DNA from: Brevibacillus laterosporus LMG 15441
GTDB lineage: Bacteria > Bacillota > Bacilli > Brevibacillales > Brevibacillaceae
DNA: 64,000 nucleotides
Assembly: GCF_000219535.2 (NCBI RefSeq)
Contig: NZ_CP007806.1
Coordinates: 4,650,501 to 4,714,500, forward strand
Reading direction: 5' to 3'
Shown: in pieces, positions 24,769-33,466 of the stretch
Position numbering within the stretch: position 1 is the stretch's first letter
Layout of the letters: the number at the start of each line of letters is the position of its first letter
Position numbers and translations under genes: made by a program
Notes under the pieces: model-generated
The model's input: only the letters and a program-made list of their open reading frames with translations
Databases searched by the model: none
Told to the model about the DNA's origin: nothing

Positions 24769-24994
24769 GAATATTTCCCTCCTCTATTAAAAATGATCTA
24801 TCCTAATTCCTTACGCCTCTCCTGTTATGTAACTTCGTGTAAATGATCTGATACATGCATCCGTCCCTTTTGATGTATTCACATACCTGACATCCTATTC
24901 CTGAAAAATAAACACTTATCTAAAACATATGTATAAAAGTACGAGCCTTAGTAGTCAAGAATCAGAAGATCATACAAATATTTTTCGCACATAC

Positions 24995-25033
24995 AAAAAG
25001 GCCACAACTCAAAAAACATGAATTGCGGCTTTT
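24995..25033 (-). terminator. Terminator of the WG-repeat gene
   Basis: On the minus strand GCCGCAATTCA pairs with TGAGTTGTGGC (two G-U pairs) and is followed by CTTTTTG. Confidence 0.85.
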
Positions 25034-25046
25034 CGTATCTAGCTTG

Positions 25047-27149
25047 TTAATGGAATGCCTTCCAAAACGCTCCCTGTGTATTAATAATAGGCATAATCTC
25101 TTTAAATGGAATCCGAAAAGTAGGAAAGCCTGCAGCATAAGGTGCGATTTCATAGGGAGGAAAATAAATATACAAAGCGTCCTCATGCACATAAAAGGGC
25201 TGGTCCGGCGCGATTCCTTTGAAGGCATTAGGAAAAACATAGGAGTATTGTGGGTCTGTCTTGATCATTTGGCCGATAATGTAACTTAAAATCTTTACAT
25301 AGTCACTACTAGGTTTGAATAAATCCTGTAGCTTATAGAATTGCCCCGTCACCAAATCAATTGGAGTATATATCTGTGTAGGCATTCCATGTGCAGCTCC
25401 AAACGGATAGTTATAACCCTGTAGCTTTAATTGCACAAGCTGATTATTGAAGAAATCAACAGAGAAGTCACCGAAATAATTATAATCTAACTGGACATTC
25501 GGATCGATCGGCTTGACTTGAGATAAATCTTTTAAACGCTTGTTTACTTGTTCCTGAATCGTGCTGGTAGCCATTCCTTCTATTTGCGGATAGTAGACGA
25601 GATAATCCTTGTTAGGATGGTACATCTCCTCTTTGACCCGGTATTGCTTGGTAAGTGGAATAACCGTATTTTGTGCGTAAATCAATGTGCCATTTGGTTG
25701 ATAATAGCTTACTCGCTGGTTCACATCAGCCCTAATTACGTTTCCTATCTTACTAAGCGTTCCATTCCCTTTAAGAATGGGGAGATTCTTCATGATCTCT
25801 CCAAAACGATCGATAAAGAAGGTAGACTGTTCATTAGTCGCTGAGGCTATCCCATCCTGATATTTCTCTACTTTATTAAACACGAATTCTGTAAAAAAAC
25901 GCCCATCCTTATCAGCAATTGCATATGTAGAACCCATGTATGGTGCTTTGCTGTCCTTTAGAATGCCTACTGCTACCCGGTCTTCCCCTAGCATCTCAAT
26001 ATCACTGTACTCCGGCTTAATTTTGAATGCTCCTGTTTTATCAATCAGCCCCAATGTAAGCACGAAATCATCCACCGATGTATTAACTACAGCACGACCT
26101 CCTTTGAATGCCTGTGCTGAAGTAAATTTCGGCTCGATGATTACTTTTCCTTGTTCATCCATATAGCCAAACGGCTCTTTTTCTTTATGTTGAACAGCCA
26201 TTAATCCATCGCTCAACGGCCCTACAGTATGGTAAGGATACGTATGTAATACCTCCCCATTACGGCCTAAAAGCGCATATTGATTCTCTTTGATTTTGAC
26301 AACTGCCTTCCCGTCAATGAAATCATTGGCTTCTTCATATTTATTAGGTATCACAACCTTCCCTTCCAAATTAAGATAGCCGTATCGATACCCCTGCTCA
26401 TTTGAATCAGCAAATACTGCCCTTCCATCTTGGTACGTTCCAATAAAAGAGTGGGGTTTATCGCTCAACACTGTTCCCTTGTCATCTATCACCCAAAAGC
26501 CCTTGTCATCGATTACAGTTGCCCGACCTTCCGTAAACGAGCTAATTGAATTGTAAATAGGCTTTACAATGTACTGAGCTTGTTCATTGATTAATCCGGT
26601 ACCATTTGCGACCGTTACAACAGCAAGCCCGTTCTTTTCAAAGGGAAGGGCGTATACAAATTGGGGGATGATTAGAAACTGTCCGCGCTCATTAATGTAG
26701 CCCCATTTCACTCCTTCCCTCGTACTCATGGATGCCGGATAGAGAGCAACTAACTTTTGTGTTATTTGTATACGAATCGTTTTAATTAACTCATTCCATT
26801 TTGGTGCATAGATAGCTGATGATTTGACTCGGATACCTGCTCCTATAGATTCAATAGCCTTAGCGGGTAAATTTTCCTGCAATTGAGCTTCAGCCAGATA
26901 GTACCAATAGAGCGGATGAGCCGTATCTTCAAAAACTGCCTGCCAACCAGCACAGTCTCGCTTGAGCATCACCAGTGAAATTCCCCCAGACCATCTATAC
27001 GCAACAGCAACGCTTGGATTGCCTTTTTTGCCCGTGTCAATTGTACGAACATAAGATGAATGTTGAGGCTTTATCATTGGCAAAACCTCCGCATCATCCG
27101 GCAAATATTGCCGTGCCGCCTCTAAAACATCCGATTCCTCCCACATCAT
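25047..27149 (-). CDS. WG-repeat protein with C-terminal DUF3298-like domain
   Basis: About 700 residues. The middle part (about 150-470) is a run of WG/KWG repeats: WGYINERGQFLIIPQF, TGLINEQAQYIVKPIY, YGYLNLEGKVVIPNKYEEA, FGYMDEQGKVIIEPKF, LGLIDKTGAFKIKPEY. The C-terminal 200 residues (VYYPQIEGMATSTIQEQVNK and QLKLQGYNYPFGAAHGMPTQ) match the DUF4163/DUF3298 pair found in RsiV and PdaC. No signal peptide is visible, so it may be cytoplasmic despite domains usually found outside. Start at 27149 has AGGAGG 7 bases upstream. Function unknown; WG repeats are thought to bind ligands or proteins. Confidence 0.85.
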   Translation of the reverse strand: MMWEESDVLEAARQYLPDDAEVLPMIKPQHSSYVRTIDTGKKGNPSVAVAYRWSGGISLVMLKRDCAGWQAVFEDTAHPLYWYYLAEAQLQENLPAKAIESIGAGIRVKSSAIYAPKWNELIKTIRIQITQKLVALYPASMSTREGVKWGYINERGQFLIIPQFVYALPFEKNGLAVVTVANGTGLINEQAQYIVKPIYNSISSFTEGRATVIDDKGFWVIDDKGTVLSDKPHSFIGTYQDGRAVFADSNEQGYRYGYLNLEGKVVIPNKYEEANDFIDGKAVVKIKENQYALLGRNGEVLHTYPYHTVGPLSDGLMAVQHKEKEPFGYMDEQGKVIIEPKFTSAQAFKGGRAVVNTSVDDFVLTLGLIDKTGAFKIKPEYSDIEMLGEDRVAVGILKDSKAPYMGSTYAIADKDGRFFTEFVFNKVEKYQDGIASATNEQSTFFIDRFGEIMKNLPILKGNGTLSKIGNVIRADVNQRVSYYQPNGTLIYAQNTVIPLTKQYRVKEEMYHPNKDYLVYYPQIEGMATSTIQEQVNKRLKDLSQVKPIDPNVQLDYNYFGDFSVDFFNNQLVQLKLQGYNYPFGAAHGMPTQIYTPIDLVTGQFYKLQDLFKPSSDYVKILSYIIGQMIKTDPQYSYVFPNAFKGIAPDQPFYVHEDALYIYFPPYEIAPYAAGFPTFRIPFKEIMPIINTQGAFWKAFH

Positions 27150-27212
27150 GAGGCACCCTCCTCTAGTTGTGTTTTTCATATTCTATGTAATAGAAAAGGC
27201 AATGTACCAAAC

Positions 27213-27253
27213 AAAAAAGCATCTGTCACAGCAATAACGCTATAAACAGATGC
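27213..27253 (-). terminator. Terminator of the alpha/beta hydrolase gene
   Basis: On the minus strand GCATCTGT pairs with ACAGATGC and six T follow. Confidence 0.85.
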
Positions 27254-27308
27254 TCTACATTTATTTTTATTTTTTGCTAACGGAATGCCACGTCACATAA
27301 ACATTTGC

Positions 27309-28262
27309 CTAAAGTGCCTGTTCAATAAAATTCTTTATACGCTTTTGATACTCTTCTTTTGCTACGGTAAATGATTTCGTGTGTCCTGCTCCAGGCACTA
27401 TCCAGATCTGTTTTTCTCCTTGTGCTGCGTCAAAGATTCGATAAGCCATCTCTGTTGGCACCAGCTTATCCTGATCGCCGTGGATGATAAATAACGGTCG
27501 AGTATTCTTCTTCACTTGTTCAATAGGAGAAACTTCTGCAAACGAATAACCTGCCCGTAGCTTAGTCGTCCAACTCGTTGTTTGCATAAGTGGGAAAGTC
27601 GGCAACTGATATAAATGCTTCAACTGATAAGCCAATTCCTCGGTCATAGATGTGAATCCACTATCCTCAATAATCCCTTTCACCTCAGGTGGCAGCTCCT
27701 CGCCGCTAGTCATTAAGACTGTTGCTCCACCCATTGAGACTCCATGTAAGAAGATATGCTCTACTTTTGCCTGTTTCGTTAGCATTTTAATCCACCCTAG
27801 ATAGTCCTTACGATCATGCCAGCCGTATCCGACATAGTCGCCTTCACTATTCCCATGGCCACGGGCATCCGGCATTAGCACTTGAAAGCCTAAGTCATGA
27901 TAGAATTTTGCGTAGCTTTTCATGTCTTCCCCTTTACGGCGATAGCCATGAGCTAAAATAACTGCCTTGTCGCTAGGTTGATCACTTGGTATGTAAGTGG
28001 CTTTTAGCTTTAATCCGTCAAAGGACGTTTGCTCTAAACTGCCCTTTTCCTGATTTTTGTACCATTCCTCTACACTGATTTTATCCCGTTCCACTTCTGC
28101 ATCTACAGGGGTAGTAGCAGCCTCCTGCTCACCAGAATACAGCGTGACCTGACCATCACGACTGATGCTGATCTGATAAAAATAGCTACTGGCGGCAATG
28201 ATCGCAATAAAAAAGAAAGCTACGATTGAGCCACAAGTAATAATGAGTCGTCGTTTGTTCAT
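27309..28262 (-). CDS. Membrane-anchored alpha/beta hydrolase (YqkD-like)
   Basis: 317 residues with an uncleaved-looking N-terminal anchor (LIITCGSIVAFFFIAIIAAS) and an extracytoplasmic serine hydrolase. The nucleophile elbow is GVSMGG, the acid is in IIHGDQDKLVPTEMA, and the His in PGAGHTKSF. The oxyanion HGYRRKGEDMKSYAKF and GHGNSEGDYVGYGWHDRKDY follow the BAAT/YqkD pattern. Substrate unknown; probably an esterase or peptidase-like enzyme. GAGGAG precedes the ATG. Single gene with its own terminator. Confidence 0.88.
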   Translation of the reverse strand: MNKRRLIITCGSIVAFFFIAIIAASSYFYQISISRDGQVTLYSGEQEAATTPVDAEVERDKISVEEWYKNQEKGSLEQTSFDGLKLKATYIPSDQPSDKAVILAHGYRRKGEDMKSYAKFYHDLGFQVLMPDARGHGNSEGDYVGYGWHDRKDYLGWIKMLTKQAKVEHIFLHGVSMGGATVLMTSGEELPPEVKGIIEDSGFTSMTEELAYQLKHLYQLPTFPLMQTTSWTTKLRAGYSFAEVSPIEQVKKNTRPLFIIHGDQDKLVPTEMAYRIFDAAQGEKQIWIVPGAGHTKSFTVAKEEYQKRIKNFIEQAL

Positions 28263-28566
28263 GCGTGTTTCTCCTCTTAAAGTATGCTTATTCTGTTCTC
28301 ACAGGTTGTTCGGTGTTACATTTCCTTGAAATAGAAATCAATACCAACTAATTCTATAAAAAATAACAAATCCCTCTGAATGTTATTGCGGACTGTCCGA
28401 TTTTTGGCAAAGGTGTTACCTGTGACCAACCCTTTTTATAGAAAAATGAGGCACATTCCATTTTATTTTTTGATTTCCCTATTAATGCCATCCATCATTC
28501 GCTGTATAGATACTTCGTTACCATTTACTTCCACAAAAATTTTTCCATTCCTCTTTTTCAATAAGC
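28263..28566. other. Intergenic region, no supported gene
   Basis: About 300 AT-rich bases between the hydrolase start and the terminator of the siderophore operon. A 79-codon frame on the plus strand from 28380 has no ribosome site and runs over the terminator and the end of the binding-protein gene, so I reject it. It should contain the hydrolase promoter. Confidence 0.4.
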
Positions 28567-28599
28567 AAAAAGCCATGCGCAAGAATCGCATGACTTTTT
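28567..28599 (-). terminator. Terminator of the siderophore importer operon
   Basis: CATGCG (28574-28579) and CGCATG (28587-28592) form the stem; on the minus strand GGCTTTTTGC follows. It ends 10 bases after the binding-protein stop. Confidence 0.8.
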
Positions 28600-28608
28600 G
28601 GTTGTTGT

Positions 28609-29535
28609 CTATTTACTAAAGATTTTTTCAGCATGATCCAATGCCATTTTTGCCCCAAGTGCTGAGTAATCTAGCCACGGTTGTTCTGGAATCATGTAGA
28701 CGTGATTTGCTTTCACGGCCTTTAAATCTTTCCAGATCGGATTGCTCTGTAATTGCTCAAACATCTTGTCGGCCCCACCTCTATTGTTCACAATAACAAA
28801 GATGGCATCTGCATCAAAATCAGGAAGGACCTCTTGTGAAATCACTTCAAAAGCTTTCTTTTTATTTAGCTTCTCTACACCCTTCGCAGGCTTCAAGCCT
28901 AAATCCTCATATAAAAGGGGTCCCATTGGTCTTCTTGTGCTAAATACGCGTAGCTCTTTCCCCGTTACACGTATTCCCATCACGGTTCCATCACCGATTT
29001 TGCTCTGTACAAGCTTTTTCACACGCTCTGCCTGTGCTTCGTAATCCTTAATAAAGGCTTCCGCCTGCTGCTCTTTGTTTACAAGCTTTCCTACTTTTTT
29101 CAACGTATCTCGCCATGTACCATCATCTAGGTTAAATGAATGTGTTTTTGCAATTTTTTCATACTTAGATAAATCTTTTCCGGCATATTGTTGATCTACA
29201 TAAATTACATCTGGTTTTAATGCTAATAGAGCTTCCATATCAGGGTCTGCTACTACTCCTAATGGTTTCGTATCCTTCAGACGATCAGCTACGTGAGGCA
29301 GGAAGGATTTTAAATCACCACCAATTACAGAACCAACTGGCGTAATGCCTAATGCAAGCAGGTTATTTGTCAAATGGATGGACATGGAGGCAATACGGGG
29401 CTCTTTCTTATCTGCCGATTGCTCGACTGTTTGCCCTTTTGTCGACTCTGTATTTGACTGTGGCGTGCTTTGTCCACAAGCAGACAATACAAAAATAGTG
29501 AGGATGCACATTAGAATCAGTAGTTTCTCTTTCAT
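28609..29535 (-). CDS. Iron-siderophore ABC transporter binding lipoprotein
   Basis: 308 residues, lipobox LSAC (Cys20), then the two-lobed helical-backbone fold of class III binding proteins. PRIASMSIHLTNNLLALGIT, EALLALKPDVIYVDQQYAGK and KANHVYMIPEQPWLDYSALG are the usual blocks. It captures a ferric siderophore and delivers it to the two FecCD permeases upstream in the operon. The ligand class cannot be told from sequence; the best general match in style is FeuA/YfiY. AAAAGGAG precedes the ATG. Confidence 0.9.
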   Translation of the reverse strand: MKEKLLILMCILTIFVLSACGQSTPQSNTESTKGQTVEQSADKKEPRIASMSIHLTNNLLALGITPVGSVIGGDLKSFLPHVADRLKDTKPLGVVADPDMEALLALKPDVIYVDQQYAGKDLSKYEKIAKTHSFNLDDGTWRDTLKKVGKLVNKEQQAEAFIKDYEAQAERVKKLVQSKIGDGTVMGIRVTGKELRVFSTRRPMGPLLYEDLGLKPAKGVEKLNKKKAFEVISQEVLPDFDADAIFVIVNNRGGADKMFEQLQSNPIWKDLKAVKANHVYMIPEQPWLDYSALGAKMALDHAEKIFSK

Positions 29536-29557
29536 TTTTTCTCCTTTTGAAAATGAT

Positions 29558-30574
29558 TTATTTTGTTTTACCTAATACATATAAAAAATAGGGGGCACCT
29601 ACAGCAGCCACTACTACTCCGGCTGGAATCGCATTTGGTTGAAAAATAGCACGACCAACCGTATCTGCAATCACTAGAATGACCAAGCCAATAAGACCCG
29701 CTATTGGTAGCAAATGCTGATACAACGGTCCAACCAGTCGACGCGCTAAATGAGGAGCAACTAACCCAATAAAACCGATTCCTCCCACCATCGAAACGCT
29801 GGCGCATGATAAGGCTACCGCGGTTATCAGTAATAAGAAGCGTTTACGGTTCACGGCAGTTCCAATCCCCATCGCCACTTCATCCCCAAGTGAGAAAGCA
29901 TTCAGTGCTTTTGATTGGGTGAATGCATATGGTGTAAAGATCAGAATCCATGGCAGAAGAGCCACTACATTGATCCAATCTCGTCCCCATACGTTACCAA
30001 CCAGCCATCTAGAAGTGAATGCATATATTGTTTCATCTAAGGCAAGTGACAGAAACAGCGTAATTGCACTGAAGCCTGCTGTAATGGCAATGCCAACCAG
30101 TATGAGGCGAATCGGCAGCAACCCTTTATGTCGATCATAAGCTAGGAGGATGATCAGTACCGCAGTCACTACACCACCTAAAAAGGTAAACAGCGGGATC
30201 AATAAAGCTTGAGACCCTTTTAGGGATTCAAAAAAACTAACAAAGATCATCAAGCCAAAAGCAGCACCTGCATGCAGACCCAAAATCCCCGGATCTGCCA
30301 ATGAATTACGGGATACCCCTTGCAGTATAGCTCCCGAAACTCCTAAGCCCACTCCAGCAAGCATGGTGACAACAATACGCGGCAGGCGGTATTCAAATAA
30401 AACCATCATATCCTCTTGACTGCCATTGCCTATAAAGGCTTGGAAAACAGTTAACGGAGCAAGTCGGATAGAGCCTGTATTAAGACTGATAAGAATGGTA
30501 ACCAAGCTAATAAGCACTAGAATGATTCCGACCAATCCGGCTCGCCTGTCTCTTTTGAAAATGCGCTGTTCCAT
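29558..30574 (-). CDS. FecCD-family siderophore permease (second subunit)
   Basis: 338 residues, about 10 TM helices. ITLRLPR-like block appears as FEYRLPRIVVTMLAGVGLGV, and GAILQGVSRNSLADPGILGL, HAGAAFG and FIGLVAPHLARRLVG are conserved FecCD motifs that contact the ATPase and binding protein. It starts immediately after the first permease stop, with GGGAGGAG in the end of that gene, so it is tightly coupled. No ATPase gene follows in the operon, so a shared ATPase encoded elsewhere must energise it. Confidence 0.92.
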   Translation of the reverse strand: MEQRIFKRDRRAGLVGIILVLISLVTILISLNTGSIRLAPLTVFQAFIGNGSQEDMMVLFEYRLPRIVVTMLAGVGLGVSGAILQGVSRNSLADPGILGLHAGAAFGLMIFVSFFESLKGSQALLIPLFTFLGGVVTAVLIILLAYDRHKGLLPIRLILVGIAITAGFSAITLFLSLALDETIYAFTSRWLVGNVWGRDWINVVALLPWILIFTPYAFTQSKALNAFSLGDEVAMGIGTAVNRKRFLLLITAVALSCASVSMVGGIGFIGLVAPHLARRLVGPLYQHLLPIAGLIGLVILVIADTVGRAIFQPNAIPAGVVVAAVGAPYFLYVLGKTK

Positions 30575-31612
30575 TTATAAGCTCCTCCCTTCTTTGCGGG
30601 CAAGGTAAAGAAAGAAAGGAACACCGACAAGTGCCACCATTACGCCTATCGCTAACTCTCTAGGCGGATTTATTGTCCTTGCTCCCAAGTCAGCTAACAC
30701 CAGCAGAATTGCCCCTAATAAAGCTGACATTGGAATAATAAGTCGATAAGTAACTCCTACTAGCTTTCGGGAAATATGCGGAATGACTAATCCGACAAAT
30801 CCAATGGAACCAACAGCAGACACAGACACACCAGCAAGCAATACAGCAAGCGCCATTCCAAATAACCGAATACGCTTTGTATGAGCGCCTAAATTATCTG
30901 CCACCTCGTCGCCCAATGAAAGTAACGAAACAGAACGCCCCAATAAAAAAGCAAACAAAATGGCAATCAGGATAACCGGCACCAGTATCTTAAGATGAGA
31001 CCATCTCACTCCAGAGACACCACCGGCATACCAAAAGGCTAAATCTTGACTTAAATCATAATAAATAGCGATTCCTGAACTGAGTGAATGTAGAAAAGCT
31101 GCAACAACCGCTCCGGCGATCGTTAGACGCAATGGTGTTAACCCTCCAGTTGCCCTCGATCCCAATAAAAAGATGAGTAAGGTACTAAGCACGGCTCCTA
31201 GAAATGAAAGAACCATCAAGCTTGAGTAGGTCAAATTTGGAAAGAATGCAAAGCTGAGCGCTACAACAAACGTAGCACCTGCATTAATCCCCAAAATCCC
31301 TGCATCAGCTAGCGGGTTACGTGTAACTCCCTGCATCAACGCCCCAGCAACTGCGAACGCTGCTCCGACAACAGCAGCCCCAATCACACGCGGTAACCGC
31401 ATTTCGTGAATAATTTGATGTGTTGTCAGCTCTGAATTATAGGAAGTAACAGCCGTCCATACCGTTTCTAGTGTCAAATCCTTTGCTCCAAATGAGATGG
31501 CTATGAACATAGAAACAAGTAAGCCGACAAGCACCAAGAGAAAAAGCATCGAGATGAGTGATAGACTCCATCTTGCTGTAGTTATTTTTATCACATGCTT
31601 ATTCAACAGCAT
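30575..31612 (-). CDS. FecCD-family siderophore permease (first subunit)
   Basis: 345 residues, about 10 TM helices. Motifs MRLPRVIGAAVVGAAFAVAG, GALMQGVTRNPLADAGILGI and GFVGLVIPHISRKLVG identify the family. It pairs with the next gene product to form a heterodimeric channel. Start has GAGGAG five bases upstream. It is first in the operon and lies behind a near-consensus Fur box, so transcription should rise when iron is scarce. Confidence 0.92.
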   Translation of the reverse strand: MLLNKHVIKITTARWSLSLISMLFLLVLVGLLVSMFIAISFGAKDLTLETVWTAVTSYNSELTTHQIIHEMRLPRVIGAAVVGAAFAVAGALMQGVTRNPLADAGILGINAGATFVVALSFAFFPNLTYSSLMVLSFLGAVLSTLLIFLLGSRATGGLTPLRLTIAGAVVAAFLHSLSSGIAIYYDLSQDLAFWYAGGVSGVRWSHLKILVPVILIAILFAFLLGRSVSLLSLGDEVADNLGAHTKRIRLFGMALAVLLAGVSVSAVGSIGFVGLVIPHISRKLVGVTYRLIIPMSALLGAILLVLADLGARTINPPRELAIGVMVALVGVPFFLYLARKEGRSL

Positions 31613-31665
31613 TCCTTCTCCTCAAACCAATTCTTGTTTGAATTTTATGTATAACAAGCTTACTT

Positions 31666-31686
31666 TGAAAATGATAATTATTTTCA
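31666..31686 (-). promoter_or_regulatory. Fur box of the siderophore importer operon
   Basis: The 19 inner bases GAAAATGATAATTATTTTC agree with GATAATGATAATCATTATC at 16 positions, and the flanks extend the palindrome (TGA...TCA). It lies 54-74 bases before the first permease start. Confidence 0.85.
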
Positions 31687-31814
31687 GTTGTGATTATAGC
31701 TTGGTTACTTATAAAAAATCAAGAAAAATTATACCCACAATTGTTTTTATATTTTTGTGAAAGTTGTTCCTTCATTACATGATCTATCAGATCGAAATCA
31801 ATCTCTAACGTCAA

Positions 31815-31846
31815 TAAAAAAACAGCACCTGTTGGCGCTGAATTTA
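31815..31846 (-). terminator. Hairpin with T tail in the fec-opp spacer
   Basis: On the minus strand CAGCGC-CAACAG-GTGCTG (one G-U pair) is followed by seven T. It is a second terminator-like element after the opp operon, or belongs to lost DNA. Confidence 0.5.
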
Positions 31847-31883
31847 TAAAAGGAGCCATACTGCGTTGTTGAAAAATGACTAG

Positions 31884-32051
31884 ATATATCGTAGTGCTGA
31901 AGTGTTACGCCAGTACGACAAAAAAGAAAATGATACGATCGTGATGCTAAACGACAAAAAAGTCACCCTGACAGGTGACTTTCCATTAATAAATGACGGT
32001 ATGATACTCCTATGCTTACGAATGAACCAATTCGATTTGGACGACCTTTAG
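31884..32051 (+). pseudogene. Remnant of a copper-amine-oxidase N-terminal-like domain
   Basis: After an in-frame stop, 55 codons read on. The segment DTIVMLNDKKVTLTGDFPLI followed by NDGMILLCLR matches the PF07833 repeat (V.lNGk.v.l...P.i.nGrtlVPLR). Compare VKYNGYVV...VNGTTYIPLR in the intact gene at 17621. It has no signal peptide, start or ribosome site, and it collides with the opposite-strand gene ending at 32016. I read it as a gene fossil; the C-terminal end beyond about 32005 is not domain sequence. Confidence 0.6.
31956..31982 (-). terminator. Terminator of the opp operon
   Basis: On the minus strand AAGTCACC pairs with GGTGACTT around six bases, followed by four more T. It lies inside the CuAO-N fossil, whose KKVTLTGDF codons supply the dyad. 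Confidence 0.8.
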
Positions 32052-32459
32052 CTCTGCGTGTTGATCTTGCTTTTGCTCTACGACTGTCCAATTCTTAGAG
32101 ATCACAGACTGTAGCCAGATGACTTCCGCTTCTTTCAGCTTAATTTCCGATAGATATTCTCCCTTGTTTTGATAATCACGGTCAGCTACTTGGTTTAGTC
32201 TTACAGAGATCAGATATTTAATCCCATTGATTGTATTAAATTTAATCTGATATCCTTCTCTGACTGCTTGTTCAAGCTCATTCCAGTTTTGTCTGGAAAA
32301 ATCGAGCAGATGAGAAAAGTCGAAGTCATCGCTACATTGCTGAAAATCGCTGATATCTTCCTTTTTTAAAGCATCCAATAATTCTTCATCTGTCACACCC
32401 TTTGCTCGAAGGACTTCAATCATCAGTGCTTCATTTTGCGAAAGCTTTACTAGAGACAT
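32016..32459 (-). CDS. Uncharacterised 147-residue protein at the end of the opp operon
   Basis: I do not recognise a family. The N-terminal part (KLSQNEALMIEVLRAKGVTD, then EELLDALKKEDISDF) looks helical. The C-terminal half (VREGYQIKFNTINGIKYLIS, then VRLNQVADRDYQ) looks like a small alpha/beta domain. No signal peptide, TM helix or Cys cluster motif. It begins 26 bases after the ATPase gene oppF and ends before the operon terminator, so it is probably co-transcribed. The ribosome site (GAGAGG) is modest. Confidence 0.65.
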   Translation of the reverse strand: MSLVKLSQNEALMIEVLRAKGVTDEELLDALKKEDISDFQQCSDDFDFSHLLDFSRQNWNELEQAVREGYQIKFNTINGIKYLISVRLNQVADRDYQNKGEYLSEIKLKEAEVIWLQSVISKNWTVVEQKQDQHAELKVVQIELVHS

Positions 32460-32485
32460 TGTGGAATACCCTCTCGATTTTTGAC

Positions 32486-33466
32486 TTATTCACTGAATAA
32501 ATGACAGGCAACCTGATGACCCGCGCTAATCGATACTAGCTTTGGCTGCTCTTCTGCACAGCATGACGATGCATAAGGACATCTCGATTGGAACTTACAG
32601 CCGCGAATGGTTGACAACGGGCTTGGAATGTCACCTTTCATCATGATACGATTTTGATCGCGCAGGTTCGGATCAGCTACCGGTATAGAGGAAAGCAGTG
32701 CTTGTGTATAAGGATGTGCCGGATGCTCATATAGCTCGCCACTCTCAGCTACTTCTACCAATTGACCTAAGTACATCACTCCAATGCGATCTGAAATATG
32801 ACGGACCATCGATAGATCATGGGCGATGAACAGATAGGTCAACCCCAGTTCATTTTGCAAATCCTCTAGCATATTGACCACTTGTGCTTTAACAGATACA
32901 TCCAGTGCTGAGATTGGTTCATCGCACATAATAAACTCCGGCTTCACAGCAAGAGATCGAGCAATACTAACCCTTTGTCTTTGCCCACCGCTAAATTCAT
33001 GCGGGTAACGCTCCAGATGTTCTTTCTTTAAACCTACACGCTCCAAGAGAGCCGAAATGATTTCCTTGCGCTCATTTGCCCCGAGCGATTCATGGATATT
33101 CATAGGTTCACTGATCAGCTCAAAGACAGTCATACCTGGATTTAAAGAAGAATACGGGTCCTGAAAAATCGTTTGCATTCGTTTGCGGAATGGCTTAAGC
33201 TGTTGTTCGTTCATTTTTGCAACATCATGTCCATCAAACAGTATTTTCCCTTCAGTCACATCGAACAGTCGAACGATACTGCGTCCTGTTGTAGATTTAC
33301 CACAGCCGGACTCACCAACCAGTCCAAACGTTTCTCCCTTATAAATCTGAAAACTGACATCGTCCACAGCCTTCACATATGTCTTTACCCCTCCAAAAAA
33401 GCCTTTATGGATTGGATAATATTTTTTGAGATGCTCTACATCAACTAAAATGTCTTTGGTTTTCAT
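32486..33466 (-). CDS. oppF: Oligopeptide ABC transporter ATPase, OppF/AppF type
   Basis: 326 residues. Walker A GESGCGKST, Q-loop IFQDPYSSLNP, signature EFSGGQRQRVSIARSLAV, Walker B FIMCDEPISALD, and the C-terminal oligo_HPY extension CKFQSRCPYAS that in some Opp ATPases holds an Fe-S cluster. It drives peptide import with OppD. The start overlaps the end of oppD by 26 bases; GGGGGG lies upstream. Length and motif order are complete. Confidence 0.93.
   Translation of the reverse strand: MKTKDILVDVEHLKKYYPIHKGFFGGVKTYVKAVDDVSFQIYKGETFGLVGESGCGKSTTGRSIVRLFDVTEGKILFDGHDVAKMNEQQLKPFRKRMQTIFQDPYSSLNPGMTVFELISEPMNIHESLGANERKEIISALLERVGLKKEHLERYPHEFSGGQRQRVSIARSLAVKPEFIMCDEPISALDVSVKAQVVNMLEDLQNELGLTYLFIAHDLSMVRHISDRIGVMYLGQLVEVAESGELYEHPAHPYTQALLSSIPVADPNLRDQNRIMMKGDIPSPLSTIRGCKFQSRCPYASSCCAEEQPKLVSISAGHQVACHLFSE

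Noticed and set aside
28380-28619. 79-codon plus-strand frame
   Set aside because: No ribosome site; it crosses a terminator and the end of the opposite-strand binding-protein gene.
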